From assembly GCA_964036155.1 (NCBI GenBank), contig OZ038423.1, positions 35,603,249 through 35,667,248 of the forward strand: 64,000 bases of DNA, written 5' to 3'. Positions 1 to 10,550 of this stretch are shown here, piece after piece. Below the pieces are notes generated by a model. The model saw only the letters and a program-made list of their open reading frames with translations, made no database searches and was not told the origin of the DNA. Source of the DNA: Diploscapter coronatus (taxonomy: Eukaryota > Nematoda > Chromadorea > Rhabditida > Rhabditidae). Position 1 is the stretch's first letter, and each line of letters starts with the position of its first letter. Made by a program: the position numbers and the translations under genes.

Positions 1-244
1 GTGCAGAGCTAATGTGTACAGTTATTTGTGTAGTTTAGTCGTTAGCATTTAGCTTCACGATACTCTTCCTTCTCAGGTTTTTCCTTGAATCTAATATATA
101 TTTTAATCATTTTTACATCGTTCTCTTTCTGATTCATTTCGCCATTTTGTCACTATTTTCAAATCCTAATTTCCTTGATCCCTTTGAAACTTCATGCTCC
201 TTAAAATGTATGCTTATTTTATCAAAAAAGTTCTCTTACTCACT

Positions 245-258
245 TTTCTAATTCAGAG
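245..258 (+). promoter_or_regulatory. Likely trans-splice acceptor before sphk-1
   Basis: A pyrimidine-rich TTTCTAATTCAG lies two bases before the chosen ATG. In nematodes this is the usual place for spliced-leader addition; a normal cis intron from an upstream non-coding exon is the alternative. Inferred from sequence only. Confidence 0.4.
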
Positions 259-2671
259 ATGGGCGCGGTCTGCTGTCGTCCCTCGTCGTCGACGGATTCA
301 GAAGCGGCGGCGCACGTCATCGTCAGGAATTCTGGAGACGTCACGACGAGTCCAGGTTAACTTGGATTTGGATAAAGAAAGAAAACCTGCAATTCTTCTA
401 GACGAACCTCTCGGTCGATTGTTGATATTCGTAAATCCGAACTCTGGCGCTGGCGTTGGAAAGAGGACGTTCGAGAAGAAGGTGCGACCGAAACTGCAGG
501 CCGCCAACATCGATTACGAACTCATCCTGACAAGTATGAATTTTGTGTCAAGTTTAAGGAAATTATTTTTATGAAAATTGTATCTAAAAATCTACGTTGG
601 ATTTCAAAAAATCTAAGATATTTTTCCCTTCAGCCGGTCCAAATCACGCTCGACAAGTCGTGAGCACTCGGAGCGATCTGCTCTCCGAGTTCTGCGGAAT
701 CCTCATTCTGTCTGGGGATGGTCTGATCTATGAAGTAAGATGATTCTATCACTTCCGTTTTGCTATTTCTTATTTCAGGTTCTGAACGGTCTCTTCCAAC
801 GCAAGGATAGGTTTTTGGTCATCCCTCAACTGGCATTGGGACTGATTCCGACTGGTTCTGGAAACGGACTGCTGGCTTCGATTTTAGCGAGTAAAAAGTA
901 CATGATTTCAAGTAATTAAATTTTAATGAAAGGTTTCAAAGTTTGAAAGTTGCATGATAGCGAAAAAGCGAGTGGCAAAAACAAATAACTAAATTCACTT
1001 TTATAATAGTTTACTTTATTTTTTATTTCTCAAGTCTTGTTCTTGTCATGTAGTTTTCAAATAGGGAAAAATTCCAGGTACCCTGTGTCTTCGGCAGAGT
1101 TGTTGATGTCGAATGCAGTGGAAATCGCAACTTCCGCTGCTACCGTTGCTCAACCGATCAGTCTGTTCCACGTCCAAACACCCGCCGTCAACATCATCTC
1201 GTTCCTGAGCGTCGGATGGGGACTTATGGCTGATATCGGTGAGACTTTATTCTTGAACCTTTTTAAAAATGTTTGTCAGGCTATTTATTTTAAGGATCAA
1301 GATACTTTTCTTTTGTTTTTAAAATTTAATCCTCGTTTTAAAATCTATATCTTTTAGATATTGAATCCGAGCGCTGGAGAAGAACGCTCGGCTCTCAACG
1401 CTTCACGATGGGCTCTATCATCCGAGCACTTAGTAGGGAAATTATCATTTTTTATTTTGAAGAAAAATGATTAAAATTTTAGATCTGCGAAGCTACAAAG
1501 GCCGCTTGACGTATATGCCATACAGGAAGAGCGACAAATTCGCATCTCTGCCAACATTCCCCGTTTATGGCCGAGTCCGAGTCCCGAGTGATGTGGTTAG
1601 TTTTTATCTTCTTTAAATTTTCATGAAACCAGAAAACAACTCACCCGCTGGGAAAGGCTAGTGGTTTCCAAAATATTTTGAGAGAAATAGACCGCCAATT
1701 TCAGTATTAGCGTCTGTAAGCTGGGAGGTACAAAATAGCGCACGGTTATTTTTGTGTGTGAGAAAGAGAAATAACACGCAAAAGGTAGAGATTGACCTAA
1801 ACTTGCGTTAAATCCCAGCGAGCAATGAAATTCTATCGGAAAGAAGACTGAGATAAGGAGAGAGAGAGAAAAATGGTTACTACAAAACTTTAAAACTATT
1901 CAGATCATCTTCCTTTTCAATTATAATTTATAAAGTTTTCAGAAATCCGAAATGACTTCGCTGATTTCGACGTCGAAGGGGGGGAAGGTGTCGGACGAAA
2001 ACGAGAATCTTCGAGAATTCGACGAGGAGTGCGAAAGGATACAGGTATTTTATCGTTTTTTTTTTCAAACTCAGACCTGAAAATTCCAGGTTCACAACGT
2101 ACCAAAATTGGAGAATGGCGACAACAAGGACGACTGGATAACGATCGAGACAGATTTCACGATGGTTTATGCGGTATTTTCATGATCTCTTTCATGAATT
2201 AGGCGAAATCAGCCTGTTTTAGGTGACTCGCTCCCATATTTCCGGAACTGGTCCTTTTGCGACGAAGTGCAACTTGGACGAGGATTGCATCTACATGACG
2301 ATAATCGAGGCCAAGGACGTCCCTTCGAGAATGGCGATCGTCCGATTTCTGCTGGCCATCGAACACGACAAGCACAATGATTTCGAATTTTGCAAGGCAT
2401 ATATACTTTGGAAACTTATTTTCTCTAAACTGCTGCATTGAAATACGTTTATTTAAAACTCGAAGGGCGGCATCTTTTGTCGATTTTGAAAGGGAATTTT
2501 CAGACGATTCCCGTATCAGCGTTCCGTTTGGAGTCCTTTTCCGGTGGCATAATCGTAGTGGACGGAGAAGTAGTGCCTTGCAGCTCGATTCAAGTGTCAT
2601 CGACAACGCTCAAAACGGCAGTTTTCGCCCCGCCTAACTCCTATAATCAAAACTCGAGCACTAGGGAATGA
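259..2671 (+). CDS. sphk-1: Sphingosine kinase
   Basis: Phosphorylates sphingosine to sphingosine-1-phosphate at membranes (family knowledge). Eleven exons join in phase to 441 codons: 259-355, 402-533, 634-734, 779-897, 1078-1238, 1358-1432, 1483-1595, 1943-2044, 2090-2173, 2223-2396, 2504-2671. The DAGK-type catalytic domain starts near residue 37 with the glycine-rich NPNSGAG, followed by the SGDGLIYEVLNG nucleotide loop and PTGSGNG. The sphingosine-kinase signatures WGLMADIDIESE and RGL/KGRLTY-like segments follow, and FRLES...VDGEVVP closes the domain. Length is close to nematode SPHK (about 470). The start was chosen at the first ATG after a TTCAG acceptor because it is in phase only if a 46-nt intron (356-401) is removed; reading straight through gives a basic, non-homologous N-terminus. 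The new N-terminus begins MGAVCC, a possible acylation signal. Intron 10 has a GC donor. The last exon overlaps no neighbour; the dehydrogenase gene starts 621 bp downstream on the same strand. Confidence 0.9.
1648..1822. repeat. Foldback-like insertion in sphk-1 intron 7
   Basis: CGCTGGGA at the left and its complement TCCCAGCG at the right bracket about 175 bp inside the longest sphk-1 intron (347 nt). The inner part, about 1733-1803, resembles a segment near 61258-61335, so this is probably one copy of a dispersed non-autonomous element. No ORF. Confidence 0.5.
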
Positions 2672-3292
2672 CAGCAGATAGTTATGAGATTTAAGGAATT
2701 TCTATGAAATAGCTTAAAGAACTCTTGGAAAGTTGATACATTATACATTTATCTATCTGCTTGATAATCATTTTGGCTTCCTAATGATGAACTTCCCAGG
2801 AAAACCTGCCTAACTTAACTTCAGCATCATGTGTTAACTTGTACAATTTCTCTTGTATCTACTTATGAAAAGATTCATTTCAACTAACTTAAAGTAATCA
2901 AACCTGTGATATTCTTTCAATCAAAGTGAGCTTCGAAGATTACTTTTCTTGTGAGAATGATATTTTTATACCTGTGATTATCAAAATTATATATATTATT
3001 ATTATTCTGTGGGAAAACTTATGCATTTGTGAAAATTGTCTGAAAGTGCACTTAACTAAAATGATCACTCAGGGTAATTAAAATCGTCTTTTATAAAATA
3101 TTTCGAGAATAAAATGCATTTGCTTTGAAGAAAGATTGCGAAACCACAGAAGAGAAACCCCATTTCATTGACATTTAACATCTATTATCGATCATATCAA
3201 GGAAAGGTAGGGTAAATCAGATAAGTTATTTGTTCCACTCAGTCCATCATATGCTATCTTCTATCATACTCCTTCAATAATTGTCCCGGGAA
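2672..3292. other. Intergenic spacer between sphk-1 and choline dehydrogenase
   Basis: AT-rich, no ORF or RNA gene seen. At 621 bp it is longer than the roughly 100-bp gaps typical of C. elegans operons, so co-transcription is possible but not indicated. Confidence 0.6.
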
Positions 3293-6156
3293 ATGGTATT
3301 TCGAAGCATAAAGTGCCTTTCATATCTTTCATTCGACAAAATTTCATCCTTCAAACCTACCCACATCATTGTGGGCGCAGGATCGGCTGGTTGTGTGCTA
3401 GGTAAGCCAAAACTGCAATTGTCTTTTCAAAAATCTTCGAAAACAGCAAACCGCCTAACTGAAGATGACTCCAATAAAGTTTTACTCATCGAAGCTGGTC
3501 CTCGGGATCACTGGTAAGATTGTTTTATCATTTTCAAAGAAAAGGTCGGAATTAGGTGGGACTGGCGTATCCACATGCCTGCTGCCCTGATGTACAATCT
3601 GGGTTCGACTCGATACAATTGGTTCTACAAGACGACGCCTCAGAAGAACCTCGACGGAAGATCGATTTATTGGCCGAGAGGAAGGTCGGGGTGTATTCCT
3701 GAAAATTCACAAGCGGGCCTGGCCGAAACCGTAAAAAGAATTTCGAAACCAAATCCGAAACTGATTTTCCTAATTTTTCCGAAACCGAAACCGAAATTCC
3801 GACCAGGCCTGTTCACAAGTACCGGAATTTTAGGGTTTGGGGCGGGAGCTCCTCTCTAAACGCCATGTGCTACGTTCGAGGTCATCCATACGATTATGAT
3901 CTATGGGAGAAGGAGGGCGCTGAGGGATGGAGCTATTCGAGTGTGCTGCCGTACTTCAAGAAGGCAGAAACTTATTCTCATAGCACGGTAATCGATTGCC
4001 TCTCTTCAAATTTGCAGAATGTTCAAATTCAGGGTCCAAATGACCCTTACCGAGGCCATAATGGTCCTCTGGCTGTCACCAGAGGCTCTGCCGATCATCC
4101 TTTGCATCAAGTAGTCGTCTGACAAAATTTATACCTAATCAAAAACTCCAAAGGCCTGGCTCGCTTGCGGAAGGTTTCATAAAATCGGGCACACAGAAGA
4201 CATGAATGGATTTCGACAAGAAGGAGTTGCGAGAATGGACATGACGATCAAGGATGGAAAGAGGCAAGCATGTTTTTCATACTATTAGAAAAGCGTTTTA
4301 TCAACTTCAGGTGCAGTACCTCTGCTGCCTATCTTCGTTCAATTCTGAGCAGACCAAATCTGGCGGTAACCTCGGGGTTGTTCTGCACTAAAGTTGTATT
4401 CGATGGAAAGAAGGCAGTTGGAATTGAAGTCATTAGGTCGGGAATTATGATTTGCTCTCCAAAGTCATACAAATTTCAGCGATAAGGAGTTCTATGAATC
4501 TGGTAGCATTTCAAAGTGGAAGAGAGAAAAGATCCGTACCGACGGAGATGTAATTCTTTGTGGTACTATTTTCAAGAATTCAAGTAAACTTTGAAAAAAC
4601 AAACCTAGGAGGAGCAATCAACTCTCCTCAATTGCTGCTCTTAAGCGGCATTGGGCCTGCCGACCAGCTGAAAAATCTGGACATACCTGTAATTCAACAT
4701 TTACCAGGAGTTGGTGAAAATCTCCAGGCAAAACTCGCAAAATCTCAAATTTGATCACGAAAATTTTAGGACCATCTTGAAGTTTATGTTCAGCAAAAGT
4801 GCTTAAAACCTATAACTCTGTATAACAAAAGCTCTTGGCGATTTCCACACCAGATGATCAGGATTGGACTCAGTAAGTAATAAATGCTCTATCTTCAAGT
4901 TCGAGGTATTCAGCCTGGTTCTACAACCAGACTGGAGAAGGCGCGAGTTCTCACCTGGAGTCTGGAGGCTTTGCTCGATCATCAGACACAGTACCTCATC
5001 CAGACATACAATTCCATTTTCTGCCCTCTACAGTGCACGATGATGGTCTGAAAGTTGGCTCGTGCCATGCGTATCAGGCACTTTGTTGTTGAGTTTCTTC
5101 GGAATTAAGAGAAGACGAAATTTAGGTTCATGTCGGTTCAATGCGATCTCTGTCGAGAGGATACCTCGGACTCCAATCTAGTGACCCAAGAAAACACCCA
5201 ATTTTAGAGCCCAATTATATGAGCCATGAAGAGGATTGGAAAGTGCTTTCATTTTAAGAGAACCTTTACGAGTTTCGCCAATTTAGGAACTTCGTACGGC
5301 TATTAGATTGTCAAGAGAAATATTCGCTTTGAAGCCTTTTGACGAGTTCAGAGGCGAAGAATTAGCTCCTGGCAAAGGTGCGCAAAGTGATAAACAACTC
5401 GATCAATTTATCAAGGTATCATTGAGGCTTTCATTCGAGCTTTTGAAAACGCCCAGTCATGTCACTTTCAGGCTTGGTGGTAAAATGATGCAATTAATTA
5501 TCCAAAACAGTTTTCATGCTGCTGTTCTTTATCCTATATGAGAGATTATAAAATTTCATCATTAGGCCTGAAAGTGACATGCCTGGAAACGCATTTCCCC
5601 TTTACTTACTGTGAGATAGTCCTCTTTTTCCCGAAAACTCAACGCAGGGTAGAATACATCACTAGGGGATGGGAGGGATGAGAGAAGAGTTTTGTTACTA
5701 ACTCTTCGACGACACACAATGGTAAATCGAAAATTTTTTAAATTTATCTATGTCGCGTATTTTATTTTATAGATATTATAAAAGATAAGTAAGTAAATGT
5801 TTGAGCACCCGAAAGAGATACTTATTTTCAACAAATACTCATGTTCAGAAAGCCGTAGCGTCTGCCTATCATCCTTCCTGTTCTTGTAAAATGGGCTCGG
5901 AAAACGACCCAATGGCTGTCGTGAATCCAAAGACAATGGGCGTTTATGGAGTGGAAAATTTGAAAGTAGAATTTTTAGAAATGAATTTTTCATATTGAAC
6001 AATTAGGTAGTTGATGCCAGTGTGATGCCGTCTATCGCTTCTGGCAATCTAAACGCCCCCACAATTATGATCGCCGAGAAAGCGTCGGATATCTTCAAAG
6101 GAAAGAGCCTCCCGAAAGAAACCCCTCCCATTTGGACTCCACCAAACAGGACTTGA
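3293..6156 (+). CDS. CHDH: Choline dehydrogenase, mitochondrial (GMC oxidoreductase)
   Basis: FAD enzyme that oxidises choline to betaine aldehyde in mitochondria (family role). Fifteen exons join in phase to 584 residues: 3293-3401, 3447-3513, 3556-3684, 3834-3987, 4033-4110, 4154-4263, 4311-4436, 4480-4562, 4609-4727, 4770-4872, 4914-5077, 5126-5242, 5287-5415, 5849-5965, 6007-6156. Residues 1-23 look like a basic mitochondrial presequence. The FAD-binding GAGSAG is at 28-33. GMC signatures follow ([34 protein letters not shown]). The C-terminus has the active-site His in [11 protein letters not shown] (about H504) and Asn in GNLNAPT, a closer match to choline dehydrogenase than to glucose oxidase or CDH. 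Exon 5 could instead start at 4018 and still stay in frame. Introns 6, 9 and 11 appear to use GC donors. The 433-nt intron 13 and intron 3 carry foldback sequences. It converges on the next gene with 129 bp between stop codons. Confidence 0.92.
3713..3812. repeat. Foldback repeat in dehydrogenase intron 3
   Basis: A GGGCCTGGCCGAAA arm at the left is inverted at the right (TTCCGACCAGGCCTG), with a run of GAAACC-type repeats between them. It fills most of the intron, and the coding phase is unaffected. Confidence 0.5.
5453..5586. repeat. Foldback (MITE-like) element in dehydrogenase intron 13
   Basis: The left arm CATGTCACTTTCAGGC and the right arm GCCTGAAAGTGACATG are perfect complements, extended by CCAG/CTGG and by CATCATT/AATGATG. 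Total about 134 bp. No ORF. It explains why this intron is about eight times longer than its neighbours. Confidence 0.75.
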
Positions 6157-6169
6157 AAATCTTTTCATT

Positions 6170-6175
6170 TTTATT
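6170..6175 (-). terminator. Poly(A) signal for the LPMO/DOMON gene
   Basis: TTTATT on the plus strand (AATAAA on the minus strand), 111 nt past the minus-strand stop at 6286. Consistent with convergent, overlapping 3' ends. Confidence 0.4.
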
Positions 6176-6193
6176 TACAGTTTATCTACAGAA

Positions 6194-6199
6194 AATAAA
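6194..6199 (+). terminator. Poly(A) signal for choline dehydrogenase
   Basis: AATAAA, 38 nt after the TGA stop. It lies just beyond the candidate signal of the opposite gene (6170-6175), so the two 3' UTRs probably overlap. Confidence 0.6.
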
Positions 6200-6285
6200 T
6201 ATTATAGACACACTTCATCCTTCCTCATAACTTTTCCAGCATGAAATACAATTTTGTCACAAGAAAAACGAAGCGAAGGCGAAGT

Positions 6286-8492
6286 TTAGAGGAAAATTTG
6301 AACAAGTAAAACCGTGAGCGCTATTGCAATTTGGCAGTTTGGTGAGATGACTACGTCAGTTTGGGCTTCTTTATGGGTGTGGCTATGACCATGATGGAGA
6401 TGCTCTTCCTGATCCTCATCTGGAGGCTCTTCTTCACGCTCTCCCGAATCTTGCTCCATGTCGAGATCAGCTACTTTTGGGGACGTGAAGAGTCTCGTTG
6501 GCGCTGGCTTCGTCTCTGCTTCTGTAGGCTGCTGAGTCGTTGTCACGCGCTTTGTAGCATCTTGAGGTGGTGGCGTTATGAAGACTAAGATGGGTTTCTT
6601 TAAAAATCAACTGTTCACATTCCTCTTACTATTTTTGGCGATGTGAACGCCGAAAGCTTTATCTTCTCGAGGCTTAGAAGGCTTCACCGGAACTGTAAAA
6701 TCGATGTAAGCAACTCCACGCGACTTTGGCCCGTGGTAGCTTAGATGCATCGAAGGACCTTTTGCCCAACCGACGAAAACTCGGTTGGGTCCAAGAGGAT
6801 GGTCGGTGGGTTCAATTTCTAAAAAAATCATCCATTTCTGGGCTTGATTTTCAGAATACCTTGCTGCATTCTCCTGAACATCAGAATAGTTCTTCCATCG
6901 TGTGCCAAACTGTAGGCTGCGCTCAGCGACATTTCTCCGTCGTACCAATAGTCCTCCAAGGGGGTGGATCGATCTCTCGAATAACTGTCCTCGACTCGAC
7001 CTCGTCCGTTCTTGAATCTTCCGATGACCATGTCCATGCAGTCCATAGGATGCAGAGGAGCACGAAGGGTGCTTGGGACTAAAGCGAGTATTTTCCCGAG
7101 AGGAAAATTCAAAACTTACGAAATCCATTATCTCGTGGCATTTCCGGTCGAGGTCCTTCCTGCTCGATATATTTTGGAGGAGCGTCCGACTTTCGTTTCT
7201 CCCTGATAAAATAGTTTTTGAAGCCTTCAGTCTAAGATTCAGAAAGATACCGTTTGAAAACTGGTACTGGAACACTGTGCTCTAAATCGGGGAACAGTCT
7301 GCAGGAAGGATCGAGACCCTCGGGCCTCCAACCCATCGAAACCCAACCACCTGAGGCAAAGTCCAGGATGACTTCGACGTCATTCTAGAATATGAAGAAA
7401 GTAAATAATTTCCGAACAAGTGAAGTACCTGAATAGACCGATAGTAGATTCGGTCATCAGTATTCAGCTCGTGCAGATTGTAGCAATTCGGGTTGAACAT
7501 ACCGTAGCTCTCGTACTTCACATCGTTCAGCTCCTCGTATCCGAAGCAATCGTCGCTCTTCAGTTTGCTGACTAATTTGAAATTTCTTTTTTCTGAGAGA
7601 AAATCTCGGACTTACTGAATTGACACCGCCTTCCAAAATAGCCATATGAACAATAGCAGACTTTTTGAATCAGGGAGTCCTCTTCTTTGACACATTTCCC
7701 ACCATTCAAGCAATCATCGTTAGTGTTGCAATCGGCTAAAATCACCAATATCGTATCTGTAGCTCGAGAATGTTCTACCTCGATATTGACATAGCGGCCC
7801 TGTGTGATCCTTGTTACATTGGCATCGATCGTTTACCCATTTTCCGTTATTATTGCATTTATCTGAAGGAATAAATAAGCTCAGAAATGGAGGCTATAAT
7901 GACCGGGAATCATGGGGACGATGTTGATGTCCGCGCAGGAATACAATAGAAACACCTCGCTCCATTCCAGGGCCTGTCTCTCCAGCTGTAATATGCAGTT
8001 TTCACAAGGATTCGTAAATCGTATTCGCTCGTAGGTCACTCTGGAAAGCCAACTCTGGATAAATACTATTAACAAGAACTACTACCCATCTTCGTCAGGA
8101 GTGAACGTCATCCCATCCAACGGACTCAACTGCTCTATCAAAGTTCCGTTCTTGTTGAGCAAGTTTATTCGATAGCCTCCCTGAAGATCAAATAACTCGA
8201 TGAAGATCAAGCATTTCGAACCTCATGTTGAAAAGGCATCCGCCAGCTGATATTGTAAACAGTGCCGACTTGAAGATTTGTGTATTTGGCTGAAAAGTCG
8301 GACTTAAAGGTCGCATGAAAATGATTATTTACGCATCGGAGGCCTTGGAACTCCGCAAGGAGCCTTGGTCTTGGTTGAATCCAAATAGTCTAGCGGTGGA
8401 AACCTCGCTGTAGGAAACAGAAACGATACATGACCATGCGCTTGCGGTATCAGTAGGAATAGAAATATCAGAATCATCTGAAGCGAAGTCAT
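6286..8492 (-). CDS. Secreted LPMO-like, EGF and DOMON domain protein with His-rich tail
   Basis: Twelve exons join in phase to 576 residues: 8492-8333, 8289-8222, 8180-8086, 8040-7904, 7862-7779, 7735-7616, 7571-7429, 7384-7251, 7202-7120, 7078-6860, 6818-6630, 6584-6286. A signal peptide (1-20) is predicted to be cut in AHG|H, leaving His21 as the mature N-terminus. Residues 21-152 look like a chitin-binding type 4/LPMO-like domain: N-terminal His, APCG (Cys46), second His75 in QHEGG, NPCENC (120, 123) and YSCADI (143-146). Two EGF modules follow (about 154-181 and 182-221). A DOMON domain spans roughly 231-460, with MDMVIG (356-361) and MHLSYHG (438-444) as possible heme-binding positions. 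The acidic tail contains HLHHGHSHTH (539-548). It ends in NCQ plus a hydrophobic stretch typical of a GPI anchor. The order EGF-DOMON recalls C. elegans C34C6.3. Enzyme activity is inference. Confidence 0.85.
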
Positions 8493-8955
8493 AGCCTAGG
8501 AATGAGGTCGCGATAATGAAGCTAACTTAATGACGAATGAAAGTTACTCTCACTTTGTAAACAGTCGATAAAAACAATTCGAAAGCTCTCTTCAGTGACA
8601 AATCGCCTTGAAAAACTTCGATTTATTGCCGAGATTTGAGATGACTTAGAATGGCTATGTTTCAACGTTGTACGAGAGATTCAGCATAGACGGTGAAAAC
8701 CAGTTGAAAATGGAGTGGAACGGTTCATAGAAATGAAAACGATTTGGATATGGAGAGAAAGGAGAAACGAAGAAGACAAAAGAGTTTGAAGTTCTCCCTC
8801 CATAAGCCAACATAATCGTGCCATTAGCTAAGTCATATAACAGGCAAGTTTTTGTCGGAATTTGACTGATTTTTGAGAAAATCGGCTTTTCGAAAGAAAA
8901 TCATCCACTTTGAAGACAAGTTCTGATAAAAAGGAAGAGTGAGTAAACTTTCCAA
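8493..8955. other. Upstream region of the LPMO/DOMON gene
   Basis: No gene seen. It should hold the promoters of the minus-strand LPMO/DOMON gene and possibly of the plus-strand fragments that follow. Confidence 0.5.
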
Positions 8956-10550
8956 ATGGATTATCGAGTAACTTGGAAGAAAAGGAAAGAGGCATCTTAC
9001 GAAAATACGGAATATCTTATAAAATCAAGTGAAATAGATCAAAGATTTGCAGGAACAAGTGAAACTTTTCCCAGAATAATTACTACTTGGGCCAAAAATT
9101 GCTTCGGAAATTCGATAAAACAATCGCGCCTACAAGGAAAAATTAGTCGCTTCTGTGTCCATCCAGGAAAAGAGTGAGTAATCGAAAGTAACACCTCGGC
9201 TTTGCGCGCGATGTTTTTCGGCGTGCAGCAAAGAATGCGCAAATAATTGGGCTTCTCAAAAACCAGCGCCGAGGGATGTCGTGTGTCGCTTTCGGAAATC
9301 GACTCCACTACCTGTGTTTTCTGGATTCGATTATTTTGGCAGCCTTCTACCCATCCTTCAATTTTCACATGCGGGAAAGTGAAGGACGAGGATAAAGGGG
9401 TAGTGGATGAGAGGAGAAGAGTTGTTTTTAGCCGTGACCATCAACGGTGAAGGTTTCACTGTCTCCATGTCGCATCGCTACGTCAAATCCCCAACTATCT
9501 ACTGGGCAGATCTTGGAAAAATCCTACGGCTTTCGGCATGAAAAATGACACGCAAATCGACCTGACAGAAGCGGCTAATTTATGTGCGATTTAGGCAATT
9601 TGTGGGTGAATTATAAGGTGTGAAAGGAAAACTTACAACGAGATTGTTGATTCGAGAATGAGGACAATTAGGCTAATCTTTCAAAACAACGACAATATTA
9701 TTTGTAAAGCTGTAGCTTGGCGTCAGATCTCTTATGGTGGTATTCGGAAGAGAAGTCAATTCAAGAATACAAACATTGGAAAAGTAAGAATGACATCTGG
9801 AAAGTTCTGAGTGAAAGAAAAAACGGGAAATTTGAAAAATCCGTTTGGGTCTGCCGAAATCGCATATCGATGCCACGGAATTTGTTTCGACCGAAAGTTA
9901 TTCAACGATCCTCAAGGAAATAGTGAAAGAGACTATATTTAAACGAGGAGAGCGCAGACGAAGTGTTGTGAATGGAGTGCGCGTGAAATGCAACGCGCGA
10001 CGCTTCACATTCAGTTCATCGGTGAAAAAGTTGGCAAAAGAGGGATTTCGAACTGGTCGGTCGTGGCACGTTTGCTAAGGGAAGAGAAGCGAGATTTGGA
10101 ATTTCGATCGACAAAAAGTTAAGGATATTCAAAGACGAAATGACAACGTTCATTTGACAATAAATGGACAATGCTTCAGTGATTATTCGGATCAAACATT
10201 TTCATTGCAAGAGGAGAATGGGCATGCTTCGTACATAATATCTCTTGACTCTGCTAAAGCTCATGAACTCATACCTTTTGTGTATAGAAGAGTATTCAGT
10301 GAATGTGAGTATGCGTGAAAGAAAGTTCTATATGTAATTCATACACATCAAATGCTTGAATATAAAATTCAACCTATGAAGGACCAGATACTAGTGCTGA
10401 GGAATTTCATAGAACTTTGGACACCGGAAATGCCTGACCCACGAAAAACTCCCATTTCAAAGATTTCAAAGTCCACTCCATTGCATGAGAAGTTCGCTCC
10501 ATTGAGCCCAGATGAAAGCGAAATTTTACGACTATCGCTACAATAAATTG
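8956..10550 (+). pseudogene. Unrecognised, possibly decayed multi-exon gene
   Basis: Several open segments on the plus strand look protein-like but do not join into one frame. 8956-9173 starts with ATG and ends at a good GTGAGT donor. A segment after a GTGCAG acceptor near 9234 stays open for about 65 codons. 9427-9537 follows a TTTTTAG acceptor and contains VTINGEGFTVS. 9845-10078 encodes a basic segment. 10140-10315 contains LTINGQCFSDYS and ends near GTGAGT. 10352-10546 is a 64-codon ORF ending in LSLQ. The two TING segments resemble each other weakly, hinting at an internal duplication. No family was recognised. Frame breaks such as 9530-9545 suggest a pseudogene or an incorrectly guessed exon set. 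Confidence 0.3.
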
